A stretch of 64,000 nucleotides of DNA from Pseudomonadota bacterium. GTDB lineage: Bacteria > Pseudomonadota > Gammaproteobacteria > Burkholderiales > Burkholderiaceae_B. The stretch is from positions 62,001 to 126,000 of the forward strand of contig JAEWEV010000034.1 of assembly GCA_023389155.1 (NCBI GenBank), given 5' to 3'. Below the pieces are notes generated by a model that ran no database searches, was not told where the DNA came from, and was given only the letters and a program-made list of their open reading frames with translations. The position numbers and the translations under genes were made by a program. This document shows positions 35,915-43,386 of the stretch, piece by piece; position 1 is the first letter of the stretch; each line of letters begins with the position of its first letter.

Positions 35915-35975
35915 TTCTGCAAGGGTACGTATCGTTTACCTATCCACAGGAGTCAGGCACCTTGCCAGCCAACGC

Positions 35976-36965
35976 ATGACAAATTCAGATTTGATTCCAC
36001 CCGATGATCCGCGCGATGCCGCTGCCTGGTGGTTCGCTCGTACCTGTGCGGGCGAGCTGACGCCTGCCCAGCGGCAACAACTGCAGGCCTGGCGTCTCGC
36101 CAGCCCGGTGCATGACCGGGAATACCGCGCAATGGAACAGGTCTGGCAATGGACCGATGCCGTTCCGAAACACAGATTGCAGGCGCTGGCACAGGAGCCA
36201 CAAAGCACAGCCAGATCCGTTTTTCTTTCGCGCCGGAGACTTCTGATGGGCTCGGCTGCAGCCTGTACCGTTGTGGCTGTAGGAGCAGGTGCCCTGTTCT
36301 ATGATAATTGGGACGGTGGAAAAAAACTGGAGTTCAGTACCGCGCAAGGTGAGCGGCGCACAGAAACGCTGCCCGATGGCAGCCTTCTTCATTTGAATAC
36401 CAATACGCTGCTCAGCTATCAGGTCAGAAATGGCAAGCGCGTGGTTCAACTGAGCCAGGGCGACGTGATGTTCGATGTCAAACGTGATAAACAGCACCCG
36501 TTTTACGTCATCACCCGGGTCGGCCGGGTGAAGGTGCTCGGTACCCGTTTCAACGTTCGCGTAGAGAAGCCTCTGGACGTGCTGGTGGCGGTGGAGTCGG
36601 GATTGGTATCCGTACGTGCAGAGGCGACACCGACAGCGCGTTCAGTCAAATTGAAACCCGATATGGCCATCCATATCACCGAAGACGGTGTTGGCAGGCC
36701 TGAACATGCGGACGTGGCTCAAATCACGGCATGGCGTCAGGGTAAAGTCGTGTTTCGCAACCAGCCACTGGCTTTGGTAGTCCGTGAGATGAATCGTTAC
36801 CTTCCCCTGCGGCTGAGCATTGCCGATGCGCGACTCGAGCAGCTGCCGGTAGCCGGCGTATTCAATGTGGATGATGCAAGCGCCTTTCTGGAGGCGTTAC
36901 CGCGAAGCCTGCCGTTGCGGGTAGTGCACAGCGACACCAATCACGTTCGTCTGTACAAACGCTGA
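35976..36965 (+). CDS. FecR-family anti-sigma / signal-transducing protein
   Basis: A 329-residue inner-membrane regulator. The cytoplasmic N-terminus has the DUF4880 pattern (AAAWWFARTCAGELTPAQRQQLQAWR...HDREYRAMEQVWQ). A single TM is at about 86-110 (RRRLLMGSAAACTVVAVGAGALFY), preceded by Arg residues resembling a Tat-like or stop-transfer signal. The periplasmic FecR domain follows (GERRTETLPDGSLLHLNTNT..., RVGRVKVLGTRFNV) and an STN-like C-terminal region (ITAWRQGKVVFRNQPL). It would pass the signal from the receptor below to the ECF sigma factor above. Confidence 0.93.
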   Translation: MTNSDLIPPDDPRDAAAWWFARTCAGELTPAQRQQLQAWRLASPVHDREYRAMEQVWQWTDAVPKHRLQALAQEPQSTARSVFLSRRRLLMGSAAACTVVAVGAGALFYDNWDGGKKLEFSTAQGERRTETLPDGSLLHLNTNTLLSYQVRNGKRVVQLSQGDVMFDVKRDKQHPFYVITRVGRVKVLGTRFNVRVEKPLDVLVAVESGLVSVRAEATPTARSVKLKPDMAIHITEDGVGRPEHADVAQITAWRQGKVVFRNQPLALVVREMNRYLPLRLSIADARLEQLPVAGVFNVDDASAFLEALPRSLPLRVVHSDTNHVRLYKR

Positions 36966-37065
36966 TCCTGCCTGTACTGCCGGAAACAACAAGAGCAAAA
37001 TCTCACCTACCGGGCATCCGTTAGAACACACTACGCAATTATTTCAACAAATGAGTTCGCGTATG

Positions 37066-37097
37066 GTCAGGTTTTTCCGCCCGCCATTCGTCTTACC
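37066..37097 (+). promoter_or_regulatory. Candidate ECF-sigma promoter of the siderophore receptor
   Basis: A second copy of GTCAGGTTTTT (37066-37076), 12 unrelated bases, then CGTCTTACC (37089-37097). It lies 95 bases upstream of the receptor start. Confidence 0.75.
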
Positions 37098-37191
37098 GTG
37101 TATAGCAGCGCTGTTTGCCGCAAAACCGGCAACCGACAGCCCCCCTGGGTCAATCAGCAGCGCAAATTTTTACTATCTAAGGTAATACGCC

Positions 37192-39678
37192 GTGACTCAA
37201 TCGCAATCGTCATTATTTTTGAAACTGTCCGGAAGGCGGGTTCCCCGCCATTCCGCACACTCAAGTATTTTACTTTCGGTTATCGGGGTGCTTGCATGTA
37301 GTCCGGCTGTCTATGCGCAAACGGCAGCCGAACCCATCACGATTGCTCCTCAACCCCTTGGCGATGCACTGTTGCGTCTGGGACAGCAAACCAATCTTCA
37401 GTTTATTTATCAGGCCTCGCTGTTGCAGGGCCTATCTACATCGGGCGTCAATGGCAGGCTCACGCCGGATCAGGCGTTAAGTCGCCTGCTCTCAGGGACA
37501 CCGATAACCTATCGCCGACAGGGAAACATCATTACGCTGATGCGTGCCTCGCCACCGCAGGCGTCTTCTCCAGACCCCGTTGCCGGTGACGTGGCGCAGT
37601 TGAGCGCCATCCGGGCTGTCGAACAGGCAGATCCCGGCGTGACGGAAGGTTCCGGCTCATACACCAGCCAGGTAACCGGTTCGTCTGCACGGCTCGCGCT
37701 TTCTCCGCGGGAAACACCGCAATCCATTACTGTCATGACGCGTCAGCGCATGGACGACCAGGGGATCACGCAATTATCTGATCTTGTACAGCAGACGCCC
37801 GGCCTGTCCCTGGACTCGGCGGGCAATAGTGGCTCGGACAGCAGTACCATTTATTCTCGTGGATTTGAAATCGACAATTACCTGGTGGATGGTGTCGGAC
37901 AGGTCAACAGTAATTATGATCGGATTTTTCAGACCAACGATATGGCACTGTTTGATCGGGTGGAGATCGTTCGTGGCGCAACGGGGCTGATGAGCGGTAT
38001 CGGCTCTCCGGGAGGGGCGCTTAATATGATTCGCAAGCGCCCCACCGAACAATTCCAGGCACAGGCAAAACTTGAAGCGGGCTCCTGGCAACATTATCGA
38101 TCTGAAGTCGACGTATCCACGCCTTTCAATGAGGAGGGTACGGTGCGCGGCCGTATTGTTGGCGTGGTGCAAAATAATCACTCCTATCTCGAGCGTTTGC
38201 GTGAAAAGAAACGGATTTTCTATGCGACTGTGGAAGCCGACCTCACGCCTTCTACGCTGGCCAGAATGGGCTATTCCTATCAGGAACACAACGCGAGCGG
38301 GCATGCCCGCTCGGGACGCCCGGGATTCTATGCGGACGGTGGACGTACCCAGTGGGCTCGCTCCGACAGCTCCGCTGCAGACTGGGCCTATTCCCGGCGT
38401 CGCAACCAGGCGTTCTTTGCCTCGCTGGAACACCGGTTCGCCAATGACTGGCTGATCAAGGGAACCTATACCTATTCGTCCAGTCATTATGACGAAGTAC
38501 TGGGATACGCCGCTGGCGGTTACCCGGAACGCGATACAGGTAAAGGCGTGATGCTCTGGGCCGGACGCTGGGCCGGGACGCCGAAGCAGAACAGCCTGGA
38601 CGTATACGCCACCGGACCGTATACGCTTTTTGGCAGAAGGCATGATCTGGTGGTGGGAGCATCGCTGACCCATACAGAAGAGGATACGCCCACTTACGGG
38701 CTTTGGTGGTTCGACGACTGGGACAATGCCATTGACAACATCTACGAATGGAATGGGGGGGCGCCCGGTGCGCCGCCGAATCCGGCAAACGGAAGAATGC
38801 ATATCCGTGAAAAGACGGCCAGTGCCTTTATGACCACCCGGCTGCGCCCTTCAGATCATCTGTCAGTGATTCTGGGCGCTCGGATTACCTCCTGGAAAAA
38901 TGACAAACGAAATTTCGACCTGGCGGGGAAGCAGACCGATTCATTGCTGCAGTCCGAGCACGATAAGCTGACGCCCTATGCGGGGATCGTGTATGACGTC
39001 AGCAAAGCATGGTCTCTGTATGCCGGCTATACGTCAATCTTTCAGCCACAGAGTTACGCCGATACCAGTGGCAATTATCTTAAACCGCTATTGGGCAACA
39101 GTTATGAGCTAGGCATCAAGGGCAGCCTGCTGGATGACCGTCTCAACGTGAGTGCTGCCGCATTCTACCTGAAGCAGGATAATCTGGCCGTGGCGTTGCC
39201 GGGCGAATTCGCCCCTGACGGAAGTGGCGCATACGAAGCGGTATCGGGTGCACGTACACGCGGCTTCGAACTGGAAGTATCCGGTGAAATCCTGCCGCGC
39301 TGGCAGCTGGCCGCAGGTTTTACGCGCAGCGTCAGCAAGGACAGGGATGGTGGCCTGCTCAGTACTGATGTGGCCCAGAATATCTTCAAACTTTTTACGA
39401 CATACCATATGCCACAAATCGGCAATGGCCTGACCATTGGTGGCGGTGTTCGTGTGCAAAGCGCAATCTATAAGGATGATCTGGGCCCTAATGGCGAACG
39501 CTTCAGCCAGAAAGGGTATGCGGTCGTGGACCTGATGGCGCGTTATGCGGTCACCGATAAGGTGTCTGCCTACGTGAACCTGTATAACCTGACGGATAAA
39601 AAATATTTCACAGGAACCGGAACGGCCTATTATGGGACACCGCGGTCGGTGAAAGCAGGACTGGATATTCGCTACTGA
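37192..39678 (+). CDS. STN-domain TonB-dependent siderophore receptor (FpvA/FoxA-like)
   Basis: An 828-residue outer-membrane receptor. GTG 37192 follows AAGG (37179-37182). The order is a signal peptide (to about 42, ...SPAVYAQ), a periplasmic STN signalling domain (45-117, PITIAPQPLGDALLRLGQQTNLQF...), then the plug (SPRETPQSITVMTRQRMDD, YSRGFEIDNYLVDG, RVEIVRGATGLMSGIGSPGGALNMIRKRP). The 22-strand barrel ends in KAGLDIRY with a C-terminal aromatic. The STN domain indicates cell-surface signalling through the FecR/ECF pair upstream. The plug wording is typical of hydroxamate/pyoverdine-type receptors. No siderophore synthesis gene lies nearby, so the ligand is probably a foreign siderophore. 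Confidence 0.93.
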   Translation: MTQSQSSLFLKLSGRRVPRHSAHSSILLSVIGVLACSPAVYAQTAAEPITIAPQPLGDALLRLGQQTNLQFIYQASLLQGLSTSGVNGRLTPDQALSRLLSGTPITYRRQGNIITLMRASPPQASSPDPVAGDVAQLSAIRAVEQADPGVTEGSGSYTSQVTGSSARLALSPRETPQSITVMTRQRMDDQGITQLSDLVQQTPGLSLDSAGNSGSDSSTIYSRGFEIDNYLVDGVGQVNSNYDRIFQTNDMALFDRVEIVRGATGLMSGIGSPGGALNMIRKRPTEQFQAQAKLEAGSWQHYRSEVDVSTPFNEEGTVRGRIVGVVQNNHSYLERLREKKRIFYATVEADLTPSTLARMGYSYQEHNASGHARSGRPGFYADGGRTQWARSDSSAADWAYSRRRNQAFFASLEHRFANDWLIKGTYTYSSSHYDEVLGYAAGGYPERDTGKGVMLWAGRWAGTPKQNSLDVYATGPYTLFGRRHDLVVGASLTHTEEDTPTYGLWWFDDWDNAIDNIYEWNGGAPGAPPNPANGRMHIREKTASAFMTTRLRPSDHLSVILGARITSWKNDKRNFDLAGKQTDSLLQSEHDKLTPYAGIVYDVSKAWSLYAGYTSIFQPQSYADTSGNYLKPLLGNSYELGIKGSLLDDRLNVSAAAFYLKQDNLAVALPGEFAPDGSGAYEAVSGARTRGFELEVSGEILPRWQLAAGFTRSVSKDRDGGLLSTDVAQNIFKLFTTYHMPQIGNGLTIGGGVRVQSAIYKDDLGPNGERFSQKGYAVVDLMARYAVTDKVSAYVNLYNLTDKKYFTGTGTAYYGTPRSVKAGLDIRY

Positions 39679-39744
39679 TATCGCCAGGAGGTGTATCTGC
39701 CTGTCGACGTGATGGTGGCGGGCCAACGATGTAAAAAGGGCAGT

Positions 39745-40944
39745 ATGAAAGGGTCAGAAAATGGGGCAGGGCGCAAGGGGATTCGCGTCTGGGTATGGGG
39801 GCTTCTCATTGTCTTGCTGCTGGTTTTGTCCAGTTATGCCTGGAGCCGTCGTGAGTCAGTCGAGTATGAGACGGCAACCGTACAGCGCAAGAACGTAGAG
39901 GCCACGGTTGCGGCGACCGGGGTGCTGCAGCCACGACGCTACGTGGACGTAGGTGCACAGGTATCCGGCCAGATAACCCACATCTACGTGGAACCTGGAG
40001 ACAGCGTCAAAAAGGGTGATCGGCTGGTGGATATTGACCCCAGCGTGCAGCAGGCCGAAGTCGATGCTGGCAGAGCCTCTTTGGCCGGGTTGCGTGCACA
40101 GCTGGCCGAAGAACAGGCGCAACTGAATCTGGCAGAAAAAAAACTGACTCGTCAGCGCACCCTGGTTCGCACCGGCTCTACTTCTCACGAAAATGTCGAT
40201 GTCGCCCAGGCCGATGTGCTTGCCGCAAGGGCGCGCATTGAACGATTGGGAGCGCAGCTCGAACAGACCCAGGCCACGCTCAAGGCCGATGAAGCCAGGC
40301 TGGGTTATACGCGTATTTATGCCACTATGGACGGAACTGTGGTGACGCTGGATGCACGCGAGGGCCAGACGCTGACCGCTACCTATCAGACGCCGAATAT
40401 CATGCGCGTGGCAGATCTGTCGGGAATGACGGTGTGGGCGGAGGTGTCCGAGGCAGACATCCAGCTTATTACAGTTGGCATGCCGGTGACCTTTTCCACT
40501 TTGGGTGGGCAACACGATCATGAACCGAGACGCTGGCAGAGTAAGGTGCGGCAGATACTGCCGGCACCACCCAATTCTGGCGAGCAGGTTGCCGACAGTG
40601 GCAAGCCTGCAGCCGCTACCAAGGCCGTCATGTATACCGTCCTGTTTGACGTGGCAAATGAGGACAGCGTCCTGATGCCGCAGATGACGGCTCAGGTCAC
40701 CTTCGTTTCTGCGCGGGCACAGGCTGCGCTTGTTGTACCGCTTTCAGCTGTCAGTGCCGAGCGTGACGACCTGGGAAATTATCACGTTCGTGTGCTGGGA
40801 AGTTCAGGCAAGCCTAAGAGCCAGGTTGTGAAACTGGGGATACGCAGCCGACATGAGGTTCAGGTGCTGGATGGCCTGGATTCCGGCATGAAAGTAATCA
40901 CCGGTGAGACGGTGAAGAACAGTCTGCCGTGGATCAAATGGTAG
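39745..40944 (+). CDS. Periplasmic adaptor of a MacAB/PvdRT-type efflux pump
   Basis: A 399-residue membrane fusion protein. ATG 39745 has AAAGGG (39735-39740) as ribosome site; the open frame from 39691 lacks one. One N-terminal TM (about 13-33) precedes a lipoyl domain (VAATGVLQPRRYVDVGAQVSGQITHIYVEPGDSVKKGD), a coiled-coil hairpin (QAEVDAGRASLAGLRAQLAEEQAQLNLAEKKL...), then a beta-barrel and membrane-proximal domain. It overlaps the ABC gene by 16 bases. In pseudomonads PvdRT-OpmQ re-exports pyoverdine after its iron is removed; position beside an FpvA-like receptor suggests the same here. No outer-membrane factor gene is adjacent. Confidence 0.9.
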   Translation: MKGSENGAGRKGIRVWVWGLLIVLLLVLSSYAWSRRESVEYETATVQRKNVEATVAATGVLQPRRYVDVGAQVSGQITHIYVEPGDSVKKGDRLVDIDPSVQQAEVDAGRASLAGLRAQLAEEQAQLNLAEKKLTRQRTLVRTGSTSHENVDVAQADVLAARARIERLGAQLEQTQATLKADEARLGYTRIYATMDGTVVTLDAREGQTLTATYQTPNIMRVADLSGMTVWAEVSEADIQLITVGMPVTFSTLGGQHDHEPRRWQSKVRQILPAPPNSGEQVADSGKPAAATKAVMYTVLFDVANEDSVLMPQMTAQVTFVSARAQAALVVPLSAVSAERDDLGNYHVRVLGSSGKPKSQVVKLGIRSRHEVQVLDGLDSGMKVITGETVKNSLPWIKW

Positions 40945-43022
40945 AGATGACAAGATCCGACGAGTTTGCGCCGCTGATCGAACTGCGCAACCTCGGCAAA
41001 TATTATGGCGGCAGTAATGGTGTGCCCAGGGCGCAGATTCTGCAGGACGTCAGTCTGTCGGTCTATGCGGGCGAATTTGTTGCCGTGGTCGGGCCCTCCG
41101 GATCAGGAAAGTCCACGCTCATGCATATTCTGGGCTGCCTGGATAAACCCAGTTCAGGCCAATATCTGTTCGACGGGCAGGACGTGTCAGTTTTCAACGC
41201 CGATGAGCTGGCGCAGCTGCGGCGCGAGGCTTTTGGGTTTGTCTTTCAGGGCTACCATCTGCTAGCCGAAAATACGGCTACGGAAAATGTGCAGGTACCC
41301 GCCGTGTATGCGGGCATGCCCGGGCGAGAAAGGCAGGGGCGGGCCGACGACTTGCTGAAGCGTCTGGATCTGGGCCATCGTCTGCATCACCGGCCAGGGC
41401 AGCTTTCTGGCGGACAACAACAGCGGGTATCGATTGGCCGGGCGCTGATGAACGGCGGGCGCATCATTCTGGCAGACGAACCGACAGGTGCGCTCGACAG
41501 CCACAGCAGCGCACAGGTGATGCTGCTGCTCAGGCAGCTGGCGGCTGATGGCCATACGATTATCCTGATCACCCATGACAGCAAGGTCGCACAGCAGGCA
41601 AGTCGGATCGTGGAAATCCGTGACGGAAAGATTCAAGGTAACGCGGACTCTGACATTCCGTTCGCGGGCGCAACGGATTCTACTTTTTTGTGCGAATCTG
41701 TGGGTGGTGTCTCCTCAGAAGCGTCAATGCAGGAATCGGTCGCCGCTATGGCTTCTGACAATGTCATCGTGCAGAATACGATGCGCTCGGAGCGCCGGAC
41801 CAGTGGAACTCGGGAAGGACGCAACGCTTTTCAGGCCGAGTTGCATGAAGCGGTTCGCATCGCCTGGCGCGGAATGCGACTGAATGCCGTACGTACCGGC
41901 CTGACACTGTTGGGCATCATTATTGGCGTTGCTTCGGTGATTGTGATGCTTGCAGTAGGAGAAGGGTCGCGACAGACGGTTATGACGCAGATGGGCACAA
42001 TGGGGTCGACCATCATGTATATGAGCAGTAGTTACCCTCCGGCGGGCGGCCCGATGGGTCAACTGTCTGAGGCTGATCTTGAAGCGCTGGCCGCATTGCC
42101 CGAACTCAGGCACGTGATGCCCGTCATCGGCGATCCGACGATGGTTCGCCATGGCAATGCCGCTCGCCAGAATTATGTGTATGCCGCTGCTGCGATCATG
42201 CCGCAGGTACATCACTGGCCGGTCAAAGAGGGACGCTATTTCACGGCAACCGAGGATCAGGAGCTCGCACCGGTGGTGGTACTCGGCCATAAAGCCAGGA
42301 AATTCTATTTTCCGGAAAAAAGCAATCCACTGGGTGAACAGCTGCTGATTGCGAATGCCTCGTTCGAAGTCATTGGTGTGATGGCTGAACGAGGAGCAGA
42401 ATCCGGCTTGGAGGACTACGATGACATGGTATTCATCCCGTATCACGCGGGCCGTGCGCGAGTGTATCAGGCACAGTCACAGCCGGACTACGTGGTGATA
42501 GAGGCAACCGCAGCGGAAGTGGTTCTTCAGGCAGAGCAAAGTATCCGGACTGAATTGCTGGCTCGCCACGGCGGACGAGAGGATTTTTCCATTGGGAATG
42601 CTGCGGCCAGGTTGCTTGCTGAAGCGCAGACCCGCGATTCGATGACGCTGATGCTGGGGCTGATCGCGGCGGTTTCCCTGCTTGTTGGCGGGATCGGCGT
42701 CATGAATGTCATGCTCATGACCGTCAGCGAGCGTACGCGGGAAATTGGTATTCGCATGGCGACGGGCGCGAGGCAGCGCGACATTATGCGTCAGTTCCTG
42801 GTCGAAGCATTATTGCTGACCATCAGCGGTGGTGCGGCCGGTGTGTTTTTTGGCTTGGCTATCGGGATCCTGCTGCTGGCGGCTGGTATTCCACTGGTCT
42901 TTTCATTTACGGCGATTCTGGGGGCGTTCCTGTGTGCGGTCATCACGGGTGTGATCTTTGGCTATGTACCCGCAAAGAACGCCGCGCGTCTGGACCCGGT
43001 CAGAGCACTGGAAGGAAGATAG
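40929..43022 (+). CDS. MacB/PvdT-type ABC exporter (ATPase-permease)
   Basis: A fusion of about 697 residues. The N-terminal ATPase has Walker A GPSGSGKST near 55-63, signature LSGGQQQRVSIGRA and Walker B ILADEPTGALD. A linker follows (~230-300), and the MacB membrane part has TM1 at about 325-345 (AVRTGLTLLGIIIGVASVIVML), a large periplasmic domain and three C-terminal TMs ending in the FtsX-like VPAKNAARLDPVRALEGR. MacB pumps act mechanically with a periplasmic adaptor and a TolC-like channel. Possible starts are 40929, 40938 and 40947; none has a strong ribosome site, and all overlap or abut the adaptor stop, suggesting coupling. Confidence 0.92.
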   Translation: MDQMVEMTRSDEFAPLIELRNLGKYYGGSNGVPRAQILQDVSLSVYAGEFVAVVGPSGSGKSTLMHILGCLDKPSSGQYLFDGQDVSVFNADELAQLRREAFGFVFQGYHLLAENTATENVQVPAVYAGMPGRERQGRADDLLKRLDLGHRLHHRPGQLSGGQQQRVSIGRALMNGGRIILADEPTGALDSHSSAQVMLLLRQLAADGHTIILITHDSKVAQQASRIVEIRDGKIQGNADSDIPFAGATDSTFLCESVGGVSSEASMQESVAAMASDNVIVQNTMRSERRTSGTREGRNAFQAELHEAVRIAWRGMRLNAVRTGLTLLGIIIGVASVIVMLAVGEGSRQTVMTQMGTMGSTIMYMSSSYPPAGGPMGQLSEADLEALAALPELRHVMPVIGDPTMVRHGNAARQNYVYAAAAIMPQVHHWPVKEGRYFTATEDQELAPVVVLGHKARKFYFPEKSNPLGEQLLIANASFEVIGVMAERGAESGLEDYDDMVFIPYHAGRARVYQAQSQPDYVVIEATAAEVVLQAEQSIRTELLARHGGREDFSIGNAAARLLAEAQTRDSMTLMLGLIAAVSLLVGGIGVMNVMLMTVSERTREIGIRMATGARQRDIMRQFLVEALLLTISGGAAGVFFGLAIGILLLAAGIPLVFSFTAILGAFLCAVITGVIFGYVPAKNAARLDPVRALEGR

Positions 43023-43386
43023 GCTGTGCCGGAACGAAATCAGATAGTACCGACCCAGCTATCTGCCTTTGCTGGCTCACGTAACGTCCGCAGGATATAG
43101 GACGCATCGGTGTCATTCGGACGATCAAACTGTCTGATTTTGACATCAAATTGCTGCGCCTTGACATCAAAATGGCAGCAATTATCATTAATGAGAATAA
43201 GTCTGATTATAATTAATCTTTATTTCAAATGGTATGGCGGGAAAATGGCCTGAATGGCAATGCTGATCCTTTTGTATCGTGCGATTGCCCCGGTTATCAA
43301 TCCCGGTATGCACTATTTCTGTTCATCGCCGGTCGGGATACGCACTTTGACGGCTTACGTTCCTGATCATTCACACACTTCTCAGT
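43023..43386. other. 364-base regulatory region upstream of the second receptor
   Basis: No gene is visible. It holds a direct repeat TTGACATCAAA (43140-43150 and 43161-43171, 21-base period), an overlapping perfect 9-bp inverted repeat AATTGCTGC/GCAGCAATT (43149-43157 and 43175-43183), and a Fur palindrome (43181-43198), all before the AT-rich promoter region. Confidence 0.65.
43181..43198. promoter_or_regulatory. Fur box before the second TonB receptor
   Basis: ATTATCATTAATGAGAAT is an 18-bp palindrome with 8 of 9 pairs matched and the ATTATCATT / AATGAGAAT halves of Fur sites. It lies 189 bases upstream of the receptor start, next to AT-rich sequence suited to a promoter. Confidence 0.75.

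Noticed and set aside
37774..38802. 342-codon minus-strand frame opposite the STN receptor
   Set aside because: Antisense to the plug and barrel of a clear receptor; no start signal or domain.
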